From positions 1-64,000 of the forward strand of contig JAJTUP010000072.1 of the NCBI GenBank assembly GCA_021399435.1: 64,000 nt of DNA, written 5' to 3'. Position numbers and translations under genes: made by a program. Every line of letters begins with the position of its first letter. Position 1 is the stretch's first letter. This DNA is from Diaporthe sp. PMI_573. Its lineage: Eukaryota; Ascomycota; Sordariomycetes; Diaporthales; Diaporthaceae. The notes under the pieces are model-generated. The model was not told where the DNA came from, did not search any database, and saw nothing but the letters and a program-made list of their open reading frames with translations. Shown here piece after piece: positions 20,270-30,737 of the stretch.

Positions 20270-21234
20270 GTATTGTGGTTAAATTATAGAAGAGGATCTA
20301 AATAAGAACGTGGATATTCGCACAACATATAATCCAGCGACGCAGTTGCTAGTTTGGACCCCCAAACCCACGTTGTTGTACAAAGCATCATATTATAGCC
20401 GATTCCACAGCTGCTGCCGGCCGCCCAGAAGCTTCCCAACCACTAGATGCAAAGAGCCTCAACACGTGAGAAGTAATTTGGGCCTACAACCGACTCAACA
20501 CGTTGGGACGTTCCGGCACCAAGCAGCAGCAGCACCCCATTTTCCAAGGCTCATTCCAAAGAGATCTTCACGCGAATCATGTCTCTGCTCCCCCAGCCTA
20601 CATGTGAGCAGAGTCGACAGCGCGGCGCTAGACCCACTTGCCCCCCGGTGTAAGAGAGGTATGCAGTAAGGGCCTTGATTCTCCGGCGGGAGAGCAGACA
20701 AGGCATATTTTGAGTGCGCGCTGGGCAAATATGTCGGCGGCGTGCTGTTAAGCAGGAAAAAAGTTGGTCGCTAGGCATCCTTACGCGGCCGGCCTCGACG
20801 CCTCTTAGGCCGGATCTCGATTTGGTCGCTCCGACCTCTCTACCTGTTTCCATCATTTTCGCGCTTCGAGATAACTGGCGACCGCTTAAGCAATTGAGAA
20901 TTCCCAAAAAAAATCAAAAGAAACCCTTGAGTGCACGTTAGGCTGCACGGATCTTTAACGTCCCTTATAGTATGTTGTCAGACAGGATGAATAACCGACC
21001 ACATCGCGAAGAATTACCCGTTAACGACCATAAACTCAACCAAATCGATGAGCAAACGCTTATCTAATATTATCATTGATCAATATATACGAGGATTTCC
21101 AATACGGTCTTCTGGTGTGGAAGATATGGCCAACCTCTTTCTAGCATCTTGAGATGGCAAACGTGTGGGCAACCACTGGGCTTGTCGCTTTGTGGATACA
21201 CAACCTAGCCTGAAAACTAGGTTTAATCGGCCTT
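20270..21234. other. Noncoding stretch
   Basis: No gene is recognised. Open frames are short and without motifs; the right end becomes AT-rich. Confidence 0.45.
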
Positions 21235-21742
21235 ATGACTCTCACTTTACCCTCATTAATATATTCAAACTCAGCTTTCGGGTACAATATGACATATTCT
21301 TTAGACAACCCTAGCCGCGAATATACGTGGCGTATGTATTATCGTCTATTTGACTTAACAGTTAATAAAGTTGAAGAACTGGGTATCACTGTTGATTTAA
21401 AACGAGAAGACAACCCATCAGTGGCTGGCGACACGCCAAGTCATTGCCAACGCGAAAGGCCTTGATGAAGTCACTGCTAAGTATACAAAGCGGTGTTACG
21501 GGGAGATTGGGAGTAACCTCGGTCTATTGCTTGCCCAGAAGATGGTCTACGACCAAGCCGCTGGCACTATCGCGGCCTACAACGAGATTCCCACCATGAT
21601 GGTAGGGTTTGAGAGGACAATGGGCGAGATCTTCTTCGGAAAAGAAGACGAAAGCGTGGCTTTCATCACTGCCTATCTTGAAGGGGCTGGGCTTGAGGAG
21701 GAGCCGGAAGTTTTCAGGAAGCCGAACCCCGCTAAGGTTTAG
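21235..21742 (+). pseudogene. Unrecognised coding relic with a frameshift
   Basis: A first frame (21235 to about 21410) contains NPSREYTWRMYYRLFDLTV; a second, with coding-like composition (LDEVTAKYTKRCYGEIGSN, then MVYDQAAGTIAAYNEIPTMM), runs to the stop at 21740-21742. The frames meet near 21405-21415, so at least one indel is implied. I do not recognise the family. The codon use of the first part (AT-rich) differs from neighbouring host genes. It could be a piece of a transferred or mobile gene. Confidence 0.4.
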
Positions 21743-22344
21743 CCGGTCCACACTAATGCGAACCCCCTTAAAGCCTAAGGCAAAGTATGCTATTGCGTTG
21801 CTGACCGATAAAGAAAGTGAAACGCGTGTGTTGGAACTGAGAAGCAGACTCTTGCTACTGGCACCCCGAATCCCATTGCTCGTACGAAAAAACGTCAGTG
21901 TGTTAATCTATTCGACAAGGAGGCCAGAAAACGTCAACGAGTAACTATTCTAAGGCCAGCGACAACGCGCCCACTACTGGTAGACTTATCGCCATCTGGC
22001 AATTCTTGCGAGACCCTGATTGCGATTATGACGGCTATAATAAAAACGTTTGATATCCTGCTTGGCCATTTTTATAATGTGTGAGGTTGTAATATGACAG
22101 TTGGCGATCTTTAAAGAAAAAGCGCAGCACCGTACACTAATAATGAATAATACAGAAAGTGCTTACAGCAATGGTGAGACCCTAACGGGTAAATATCAGG
22201 TGATTGAGTGCTTCGTTTTGTCCAGGCAGCCTGCATCAATCTAAGACCACTCTAAAAGCTTGCTCCGCTGAGGCCATGAAGACAAACATTTGTGCATATC
22301 ATGTATCTTCTATATCCATTCAGCAACATACCGGGCATTGGCGA
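21743..22344. other. Noncoding stretch
   Basis: About 600 bp without a supported gene; stop-rich in all frames apart from a short Arg/Leu-rich frame overlapping its start. Confidence 0.45.
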
Positions 22345-23230
22345 TTATGTTGACATGATTTGTATGGAGTCTTGGCAGCGTTGATCAACGATGAAGCTAA
22401 TAAATTTGGGAAGGGTAGGTGCCTTATCTACAGAAGCAATGCTTCCTTGCGGCGGTGCTTTGTCGTGGACGGCATCAATCCCTGTAGGCACCTTTAGTGA
22501 ACGTAGCTGCGTAAGGTTAATTGTCCACCATCTTTTTACATACGGTGATAGCCTGGCTTTGGGAGTTAAGGCGTGCACTACCTCCAGTACCGCCTCCATG
22601 AGTCGGTTGATTTTCTGCTGGACCGTGTCATTTGTCGGGGTTGTTGCCCGTGTTCTTGCAATTCTGAGGTTTATTTCTTTCCAGGGTGCATTCTTGAGCA
22701 GCAGTTAGTTCTGTATCCTTGGTGTTAGGACCGAAACATTAAAGACCATTTCAATCGCCCGATGATCGGATCCATATTCCATCACTAACGTTGCGCATTT
22801 GGCCACTGCCTCTTTTATTTCCTCCGAGGCTAGGACAAGATCTATAGTTATTTCATAATCCATTCCGGCCCATGTTTTTGTTCCCCGACAGAGCATGCTG
22901 CTAAGGCCGATTTCATTCATAAGGTCGATGATTGAGTCTGCCTCACCCTGTCTTTTCAACCGCACATTATCCCCAAAGTTGGTCATGGCGATTGAAGTCA
23001 CCCACGATCACTACCTCTACTGTCCTGCCCTGGCCTCGCCTTACCTCCGTTATTACTCTATGTAGGGTCTCGCATGTGTTCCTAAGTACCTGGACGTCAA
23101 CCACCGGGACGTAGACCGACACGACCAGAACCATCCGCTCGGGGAGTTGTATAATCGCCGCTGTCATGTCTGGTGAGTCAATCGGCACTTGTTCCGCTTC
23201 AATGTCCTTGTTTATCCTGTCGGCGGTTAG
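22345..23230 (-). pseudogene. LINE endonuclease (EEP domain) relic
   Basis: Minus-strand frames give the exonuclease/endonuclease/phosphatase domain of a non-LTR retrotransposon: DRINKDIEAEQVPIDSPDM, VVSVYVPVVDVQVL, VEVVIVGDFNRHDQLWG (catalytic Asn/Asp block), then DYEITIDLVLASEEI and MEYGSDHRAIEMVF (SDH motif), and the post-domain KRWWTINLTQLR. Frame changes are needed at about 22985 and 22700, and there is a stop just upstream of DRINKD, so it is dead. Neither the reverse transcriptase nor a 3' end follows. Confidence 0.8.
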
Positions 23231-23852
23231 AGTCTAATTCAAGCTCGGTGCGGGCTTCATTTGATTGTTCTACTAAGCTTGGAATGGCTGATGATAGTTC
23301 TGATCCGTGGATCAGTTTTGAGATCCGGCTCTCCCGGAACATTCTCTCACATATATTTGCGTTTCGGCTTCCTGGAAATTCTATTTCACCCATCGTCTTC
23401 GACCAGCCTCATAAAACAGGAAGTACTGCACCGCACTTCGCAGGATTTGGTGATGATTCAAGCGTGAGAGGAACGAGACGGGAAGCAGTGTCCTTTTACG
23501 CCTTTTACCAACCTTTGCAATGCTCTAAGTGCAGCATGGACAGAGCTCGGTACTTTGCCAGAATTGAGCTAAGTACTTGTAACATATATTACATGTACAC
23601 ACTTTGAATAACCTAGCAAACATTATACTGTACTACTGTATACGCCACCCAACTGTATAATCAACAGAAGTACCTTTTTTTAGTTTGTAGGTACGACTAA
23701 GGACTAACGGATAACCCTAACGACTCCTACAGAAACGGGATTTTCTTGCCGTCAAACATCTTCGAGCTCGCCAAGGGGGCAATCGTGATAGTGTTAGTAT
23801 CCGGCTGATTATCATCGAGTTTGATCACCTCTCTAGGCAGCGGTAGGTGCTC

Positions 23853-24725
23853 CTAACGCTTCCTGCGGGGGTCTGCTTCCAACTTTGCAGTAAGTATAGA
23901 GATGGCAGCTTCGTCTTCTACAGCTTCCATAGCAGAGACGGTCGCTACTGCTTTCGGGCCCTCAGCAGCTTTTACCTGTCGGCTGTCGGTCGGGCTGGGA
24001 CCTGGGGCGTCCTTTCTCCAGGACCGGTGCAGGATCTGATACTGCTTGTGGGCTTTCTCTAATTTTGCATTGCGTCGGTTGGCATCTTTCTGGATATCCG
24101 GATTGATCAACACTATTGGGTTGAGGTCTGGTGAGTACGGCGGGAGAACAAGGACCTGTATACCCGCAGCAGAGCACTGTTCTCTGATTTCCCACTCTCT
24201 GTGGAAGCTTGCATTATCCTGACTTTGGTTGCGGAAACTTCCCACAATGACGAAGCAGCTGCTTAATGAAATCCTCAAATATAGCATGATCAGTTGTGCC
24301 TTTGAAGACGTACGACACCATGATTCCATCTTGAGTATATGCTGAAATATATTAGAACCTGACCTTGCCTCTGAAATAGGCAATGTAGACTGGTGTGATA
24401 CCTATTGGAGCCCATCCCGTCTGCCGCTGTGTTGTTAAGGGGTCACACCCAGACTCGTCAATAGAGATCAAGTGGTACTATATGATATATATTTTGATAG
24501 CCTATAATGATATAGATGTTGTAGGACCGAGTCCCTTTGCCTCGCAACGCAACAGGTTACCTTCTTGGACCATTTCCTAGACTGCATGGCCTGAGTGATG
24601 CTACTGATTGACACTTCCACTTCATGTTCATCCCGGAAAAACGAGTCCATCTCGTCACTGTGCAGCCATAATTCGTCCCTCAGCTTATAGCATAGCGCAT
24701 CGAGCATAAAGGATATAATAATCAA
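23853..24725 (-). pseudogene. Tc1/mariner-like transposase relic
   Basis: On the minus strand: a helix-turn-helix region (LHSDEMDSFFRDEHEVEVS, SITQAMQSRKWSKK) followed in other frames by ISIDESGCDPLTTQRQTGW with the first catalytic Asp, then QDNASFHREWEIREQC and VLVLPPYSPDLNPI with the second Asp and the PDLNP block. The pieces lie in different frames, with stops between them, so the gene is inactive. The C-terminal Lys/Ala-rich tail ends at 23853. Terminal repeats were not identified. Confidence 0.8.
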
Positions 24726-24963
24726 TGGTCGAGTGGTTCCAAATCGACGACGAGGAGGCCCGACGCCTCAAGCTACGCGTCATTGTCCTCCGGGATGAAG
24801 TCGCCGTCCTCCGCGATCAGTTGGCAGAAAAGGACGACCGGATCAGCAACCTGTCACAGCAGTATGAGGATATATGCGCCCAACTCTGTCGGATAAACCA
24901 AACACGCAAGGACCAAGAGGATCAGATGCGCTTGCAAGCGCGACAATATTCAGATTTCAAGGT
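24725..24963 (+). pseudogene. Coiled-coil coding fragment
   Basis: A GC-rich frame starting MVEWFQIDDEEARRLKLR and continuing through VLRDEVAVLRDQLAEKDD and onward for about 80 residues, a strong heptad pattern. It abuts the mariner relic on one side and the hAT relic on the other, so it looks like a residue of a host gene truncated on both sides. Similar coiled segments occur in many fungal proteins; no specific family is claimed. Confidence 0.4.
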
Positions 24964-25927
24964 ACTTCCACCCGCCCTAATTCTGCTAAAAGCTGCAGTG
25001 GTAGCTTCTTTGGACTTGGCAAGAAGGAATGACTGTAGAGAGAGGTTGATGATATGGCCAAGGCAACGGATTCGACGTGTTTTGGGGTTGAATTCAATCT
25101 GTTCCATTTCAGCAAGGCCCCAGGCCTGGTTACAGAGCAACATACCTGATGTTCTGCCTTCAATTTGGCTGCCAATGACACTAGGCATGTGTCATTGGAG
25201 GTGGCATTGTCGCCCGTGTGGTAACCAATCCGTTTGATGCCAAACTTGTTGAGTACCTTCATGATCAAGGCTGCCTGAGACTCTCCACTGTGGCTGAATT
25301 GACACTCTGGCAGGCCCAAAAGTGCCTTTCTGAGCTTGAAGCTGTCATCCACCCATTGGGCACACACTGCTAGCATTCCATGGCGGTGTGGAGATGTCCA
25401 AAGATCAGTAGAGAAGTGGATAATGGATTGGGATACCTCAAACATGCTCATGAGCTGGACACTGTACAAATCAAAGTTGGTCACAATGATGGCCATGGCT
25501 TGGTCTCTGGTGGTGATCAGAAGGTCTTCAATGGCAGGATTGCATGCCAGAGCCAACTGCTTCGTCTCTGCCCAAGCAACTGCACTGAATGGCACTCTCC
25601 GCCTGGTCAAAAGCCCCAACACTGCCTCAGCATACTGTTTGGAACTGAATGCATTTCGGAGTGTGGATTCAGATGGTCTGATGTCCACAAATGAATCCAG
25701 AGACTCTCTGGAAGCGATGTCCGGGAGCTCATTGATCTGACACTTTCTTGTAATTCTTGAGGATGGTGTCTCTCCATATGCCCAGGTGCATTGCCCTTGT
25801 ATTCTGTGGATTTACCACAGAGGAGACAGATATAGGGCTTTCTGCCTTGCTTGGGCTGACCAGGCAGGTATTCATGCTTGAAGAATGACTTGAAGTCCCA
25901 CTGGAGGGGTCGAGATGGAGGTACCAT
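24964..25927 (-). pseudogene. hAT transposase (second family), N-terminal half
   Basis: From the ATG at 25927, a BED zinc finger (KPYICLLCGKSTEYKGNAPG then HMERHHP), a frameshift near 25745, then DIRPSESTLRNAFSSKQYAE, FSTDLWTSPHRHGMLAVCAQ (RNase H-like core with Asp), and HTGDNATSNDTCLVSLAAKL. A 47-bp intron with GTATGT donor and CAG acceptor (25099-25145) restores the frame to IEFNPKTRRIRCLGHIINL. The gene ends at about 24964 against unrelated DNA; the C-terminal dimerisation domain is missing. Sequence is unlike the hAT at 1336. Confidence 0.82.
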
Positions 25928-26252
25928 AGTGTAATGAGGCCAAGATGTGATAGACGACAGCAGTAAGTCAGCGAGCAGCAGACGTGGGAAGGTGTAAATG
26001 AATGTCAGAGGACTTGTCTATCGAACCTATCTAGCAGTAGAGACTGTATATATAGACATCGCGTCTAACAGGAAGCGATAGGCTCCCATAGGCTCCCATA
26101 GGCAGCAGTTCAACAAGATGCCACTAAGGAAGCTTGCTGTATTAATTTCTGGTTAGTAGGTATTTGGGGGGCATTTGTGCGAGATGTGGGCCATACCAGC
26201 TGATAAGCCCTATAGATCCATGGCAATTGATTGGCCAGGCAAAATCTTGAAC

Positions 26253-26360
26253 TCATGAGTAACTCATGAGTCCCCCCAATCCCATGAGTGAGTTATGAGT
26301 TACGCTACTCAACGCTACTCACTCATAACTCACTCATACTCATGAGTAACTCAACTCATA
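26253..26360. repeat. ACTCATGAGT palindrome cluster
   Basis: Repeated ACTCATGAGT, CTCATGAGT and ACTCACTCATAACTC motifs in both orientations within about 110 bp. The position upstream of the second-family hAT transposase suggests a subterminal binding-site array of that element. Confidence 0.6.
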
Positions 26361-26369
26361 TCCACAAGT

Positions 26370-26660
26370 ATGAGACAGGGCAGCTGTCCTAAAATAAAGG
26401 TATATATTAAAGGGGGACAGGTACAGGGCCGACTTTGCACAGCATGGACATTCACGTTACTTGATTCTAAGGAATATAAACACTTTGTTCACAAGCTCAT
26501 CAGAAAGGTGCAAGTTCCCGCCTTGTTAGGCTGGCCTAAGGAGACCGCCCATCTGACTTCAATCCTGTCGAATCTATAGCAACTACTAGACCACTGTGAG
26601 GCTGCGGTCAAGGATGGAAACTGTGATACACGCACAGAGGACATAGAGGATGAGAGATTG
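26370..26660 (+). pseudogene. Possible mariner C-terminal scrap
   Basis: One frame gives HKLIRKVQVPALLGWP and the next frame RPSDFNPVES (about 26546-26575), resembling the SPDFNPIE block of Tc1/mariner transposases. It is short and frameshifted, so the call is weak. Confidence 0.25.
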
Positions 26661-26787
26661 CTTTAGGCCGTCAACCAATCCCCCCCTCCTACGCTGCTAA
26701 AACCGTGTTATGATGAAGTTCTCGCGCCAAATTTCAGCCCACATTTACCTAGGACAGGAAGGGCATTCCCTATCATAATGTAAGAAC

Positions 26788-27288
26788 TCAGCGTCCGCCT
26801 TGCCGACATTGCCACCTTCGGAAGTCGGCATTTATTTCCTCAAAAACAGTACCCAAATACTGATCCTTGCAAAGAGTCCATCTGTTGGTGACATTTTCAC
26901 ATGCCGTCGCTTCATACCAAGAGGCCCATTTCTCGTCGGTGAGTTTGTAAAGCCGCGAGTCTTTACCACCCTCCTCCCTTTCTTCGAGCCTGCGCAGCCA
27001 TTCCCGCTTCGTTTCTGAGCCGCCACACGGGTACACTACGGCAACATAATAGCCTTCCCTGGCCAGCTGTGTGGGCAAGCCTCTATGGGTTGACACCAAG
27101 ATGATGCACGGCTTCTCTGCCAGCTTGCGGATTGCGGAGATATAGTTTTGTGGGAAGTCTGGCTTAGAGCTATAAGCGCTGGAGTCCAGGTCATGGACCT
27201 CCATACCCTGCTCCAGCTCGTTCCTGTTGGATCGAAAATGCGTTTTGCCGATGGCACAGAAGCCGGCGATGATGATTGCATGATGCAT
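26788..27288 (-). CDS. Small P-loop NTPase/kinase-like protein
   Basis: 166 residues starting at the internal Met (27288), chosen because it puts the P-loop-like GFCAIGKTHF close to the N-terminus, the usual arrangement; an earlier in-frame ATG at 27363 would add 25 residues. Other landmarks are VHDLDSSAYSS, DFPQNYISAI, IILVSTHRGLPTQLAREGYY, VAVVYPCGGSETKREWLRRL, and a C-terminal YLGTVFEEIN. The pattern resembles small P-loop nucleotide kinase-like proteins found in phages, large DNA viruses and scattered microbes. No substrate can be assigned. It is the only intact cellular-type gene in the 18-29 kb debris and may be horizontally acquired. Confidence 0.6.
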   Translation of the reverse strand: MHHAIIIAGFCAIGKTHFRSNRNELEQGMEVHDLDSSAYSSKPDFPQNYISAIRKLAEKPCIILVSTHRGLPTQLAREGYYVAVVYPCGGSETKREWLRRLEEREEGGKDSRLYKLTDEKWASWYEATACENVTNRWTLCKDQYLGTVFEEINADFRRWQCRQGGR

Positions 27289-27470
27289 GTCATGATTATT
27301 CGCCAAGTCCTTCCTGAACAACGCTCTTGCAACTGCCCTGACGCATGACATTGGTGCCCTCATGGATGTATGAGCTGAAGGTGGCGGTTCTCTGTTTCGA
27401 ATTACGACGTATACCTGAACAGTAAAGTGGGTTTTGAATTATATGCACGTCGGCCGGGCATCGGTAGAAG

Positions 27471-27518
27471 TACACAAGAGGGAATGTTTGACGCGCGACG
27501 AGGATTGCGAAAGAGATG
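27471..27518 (+). repeat. 48-bp direct repeat, copy 1
   Basis: Identical to 28268-28315, both beginning TACACAAGAGGGAATGTTTG. The flanks differ immediately, so only the 48 bp are shared. Confidence 0.85.
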
Positions 27519-27603
27519 TAGCTCGCTAGGAAATGTTCATACTTTGTAAAGTACTGTTGCCTGGTGCCGGGGACCAGTTCAGGATGGTCAAGATTCAACT
27601 GCG

Positions 27604-27711
27604 GGAGTACCACGCGTTCCTGAAAAGTACATTGAAAAATACAGAAGTATAGCCATAAAGGATTCTTAGCGCCTCCTGGGGAGTGGTTACTGGGTGGTCT
27701 TTATGCTCAAA
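27604..27711 (-). repeat. Dispersed repeat, copy B
   Basis: Inverted match to 5487-5590 with a few substitutions, showing that the two relic zones share an older repeat. Confidence 0.6.
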
Positions 27712-28267
27712 CGAAGGGACCTTTTTACTGTATATACTGTACTTCTTTTTAGACCTAATGCTTCTTGGTTCTCTAGCGCAGTACTTTTTAAAACTAGTCG
27801 CAGGTGATAAAATGTAGGATATACAGTATATACAGTACTGTACTGTACATAGTCTTTCTTAGACATTACATGGGGAGCTTGGCGGCCAGGGTTCGTCAAA
27901 ATGACGCAACACCAAGCCAGGTCTCAGGGGGTCATCTTCCTGCTTCTGTATCACTGACGAGAACTTTACGATCTCGTCTACTATGTCCATGATGGAAGAG
28001 GTGAAGAAATAAAAGCCCAATAGCGGTGAGATTGGGTTAAAGTTGGGGAGACCAAGCCTAGCAACGCGTTTGTAAACAGAGCGGATACTCGCGCCGAAAA
28101 GAATGTATGCCACGCCCAAATTTCTGACCAAGCATGCAGCCCCATGTGCACGAATTTATTTACCATCTATCTACAAACTTCATACACTATCAATCTCAAA
28201 AACAAATACCCACACACTCAACACGATATCGCTTTTGTGAGTGCGTTATCGTGCCTAGTTATACGTG

Positions 28268-28315
28268 TACACAAGAGGGAATGTTTGACGCGCGACGAGG
28301 ATTGCGAAAGAGATG
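28268..28315 (+). repeat. 48-bp direct repeat, copy 2
   Basis: Second copy of the 27471-27518 sequence, about 800 bp away. Confidence 0.85.
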
Positions 28316-29598
28316 AATCTTGAGGTGGTGGGAATGCAGTGCGCCGAATCAGGGGGTGCGCCGAATGTGGGCCGGGTACGTTAAGCAGGCTTTGGACAGG
28401 GTCATTGATCGGTTGCACTCGGACTCAAGGCATTCGCGTAGGGCCCGAAATATGCGTCGTCGCGCCGCTTCCTTGACTTGTTCTCGGCTTTTGACTTGAA
28501 AGTCATCCAACAGTCCCACAGTCTCGAACGCAATGTTTATTAATGTGCCTAAATTTGATAAGCATCCTTACGTCCAGACTCGGAACAACTAGCAGTTCAT
28601 GAAAAAGCGTTATTAAACTCAGAGAACGATTTCGTCCCCTAGTCATCACAGGCCACGTCAATGTGCCCGTGGAGGGCCGGTATCTGGCAACAAATCGACC
28701 CCGAAGCTCCAGACTATTCTAATGCTCTAACCGAGCTTCCTGAACATCCTACTCGTCGGTTTCCAGGCATCACAACAGTCTGACAAACTTCCGGCGAGAT
28801 CAACCAGGACCATGGTGATAACGTTATACGATAGAACTCTAGACCATCACTATTCCCTGACGAACTGCACTCTATCTTGTCTGGAAGGCCAAGATTACCA
28901 GCGTGCTCGCTGCCTCGCGGACACGTGTGCTAGACACGGCAAAATACACCCTCTCCTTGCCCAACTCAAATTGTGAAGTAGGACATTTATCACGGATAAC
29001 ACCCATTAACGCTTTCCCGTTGGCGTGGTTACTCACATCCTCTGCCAGTCCTCCCTTCTGCTGCAGTAAATTTAGCAACGCGGACTTTGGATAGCTCATG
29101 AGTAAGGCCGTAGGGTCTTTTTCAAAAGTACGGCCCTTCAACCTGAAGCACCTGCATGGTTCCACGATGTGATCTTGATTCGAGGTACTTTCTGGGCCTT
29201 TCTCCCCATAGCCTTTCTCAGTCGTATGCAACAGTACTGTGCATATAAAACAATGCAGTACTTTATGGATGCCAACTCAAATAATGATTAAGTGCTAAGG
29301 GGATGCTTCTTGAAATAATTTGGGAAGAGGACATTTAGTAAACTATAAAGTTCCAACTTAAGTGCAACAGATAATGAAGTACTGCACTTCATAGCTACAG
29401 AATCAATATTATCGCCTCCATCCGCTTTACCACATTACCTATAAGTTGTCTTTAAGACCTCAAATTACTCAACATATAGTATGATCCATTATGTGCTGTA
29501 TCCAAACATAGAACATCTTATAGGTTTGGGATACTACTCACTTTTGTGTCTCATGTCATTTCTCATGTTGTTAAATCCTGTTCTGATTATTCAAGAGC

Positions 29599-30297
29599 AT
29601 GTCTAGCGAAAGCGACGGTGACGACACAAGTCACTGCAACGACTGCGACGAAATCAATCAGTGCGGTTGCTCTGATTGTAAAGAGAACCGAAAATTGAAG
29701 GAGACAGCACGCGATGCTCTCGCACCCCATCATCGCAACTATTCGCCGTCATCTGAGGCATCCTTGCGCACAAGCAATCCCAACTCACATTTGTGTCCAA
29801 TTCACGATTGTCTTTCTGGTATCTCGTCAGCTCATCTTGTGCCAGGCCAGATTAACCATAGCCAAAGCAGCCTTGATTTGTGGGAGTTAAATCATGAGCA
29901 CCAGGAGGACGCCGGTTCACAAATCAGGAATGAGATCGGCAATAGTACAGAGCAGGGTTCGTTGAAGTGGGAACTTGGACTAGGCGCCGGCCTCAATGAT
30001 GAGACGGTCACGAAATCAAGGATTGGGTTTTCCTCAGGCCAAAGCACCCAACAAAAACAGAATGCATCATCATATCAAGGACAAAAAGGAAAGACGCCAC
30101 CAAATCCCACCTCGAAGGTGACAAACTTGCCGCAGAAATTGGGGGAGCAAAGTCGGAATGGCCACAAAAGGCAAGAAAGCGGAATTGAGCAACTTACCCA
30201 TGGTGGTGCTCAACGGACCCGTGCTGGCCGAGAGATTAGAAGACCGTTTAGATATAGAGATAATATCTAGAAATATGCAACTTCGCGGCCTTCGGAG
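29599..30297 (+). pseudogene. Host gene interrupted by Copia, 5' part
   Basis: A 223-codon frame (29599-30270) begins with a Cys-rich acidic segment (CNDCDEINQCGCSDCKEN) and continues as Ser/Gln-rich low-complexity sequence. In a second frame an ATG at 30158 opens a reading frame that runs into the LTR at 30298; if the Copia element and one target copy are removed, that frame continues at 35926 to a stop at 36083-36085, making 99 residues. The two frames could be joined by an intron. The family is not recognised. Confidence 0.45.
30293..30297. other. Target-site duplication CGGAG, left
   Basis: CGGAG at 30293-30297 matches CGGAG at 35921-35925, flanking the Copia LTRs. Five base pairs is the standard duplication for Ty1/Copia elements. 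Confidence 0.95.
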
Positions 30298-30440
30298 TGT
30301 TGGAATATTCTAGACCAAGTGTATTATTAATAGGGAATATCTTTATTCCTGTAAAGACGAATATATATAGGGGGCCTCTGGCCCACTTACACAGAGCTAG
30401 AATAGTCTGAATACTAAGCATCTTCACATGCAATTCATCA
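30298..30440 (+). repeat. Copia 5' LTR
   Basis: 143 bp starting TGTTGGAATATTC and ending CAATTCATCA (5'-TG...CA-3'), identical to 35778-35920. A TATATATA-containing stretch near 30359-30368 is a candidate promoter element. Confidence 0.97.
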
Positions 30441-30450
30441 GGTTATGAAC
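30441..30450 (+). promoter_or_regulatory. Copia primer-binding site, half-tRNA type
   Basis: GGTTATGAAC begins immediately after the LTR. GGTTATGA is complementary to the CAU anticodon loop region of initiator tRNA-Met rather than to a tRNA 3' CCA end, as in Drosophila copia, which is primed by a half-tRNA. The match beyond eight bases is weak. Confidence 0.6.
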
Positions 30451-30737
30451 TCCGGCTGTTCCGCTTTTCCCTGAGCACAGACCATCTGCCCCACTTTTAT
30501 CAACGCTGCACCCAATCAGAAGGATCCCTAGTCACGTGACACCCCTGACTTACACCAATTCTCGAGCCTTCGACGCCACCTCGAAACACTCAACCGTTTC
30601 TCAACGAATATTCACCCTACACACACACAAACTATACCATTCGAAAGCCCTTCTTCTGCCCTTTATCCTCATACTTTCAAATCTCCAAAAACACCACCTA
30701 TCTCTATCCTCCTCAAACCTCTCTCAAAACTTCCACT

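Larger units (their letters stand above)
27289..29598. other. Gene-poor relic zone
   Basis: About 2.3 kb lacking a recognisable gene. It contains dispersed repeat copy B (27604-27711), one pair of 48-bp direct repeats and palindromic CAGTACTGTA-type motifs around 27720-27850. A 119-codon minus-strand frame at 28872-29231 has no motif and is not called. Confidence 0.5.

Noticed and set aside
28872..29231. 119-codon minus-strand hypothetical gene
   Set aside because: No motif, weak composition and no splice or context support.
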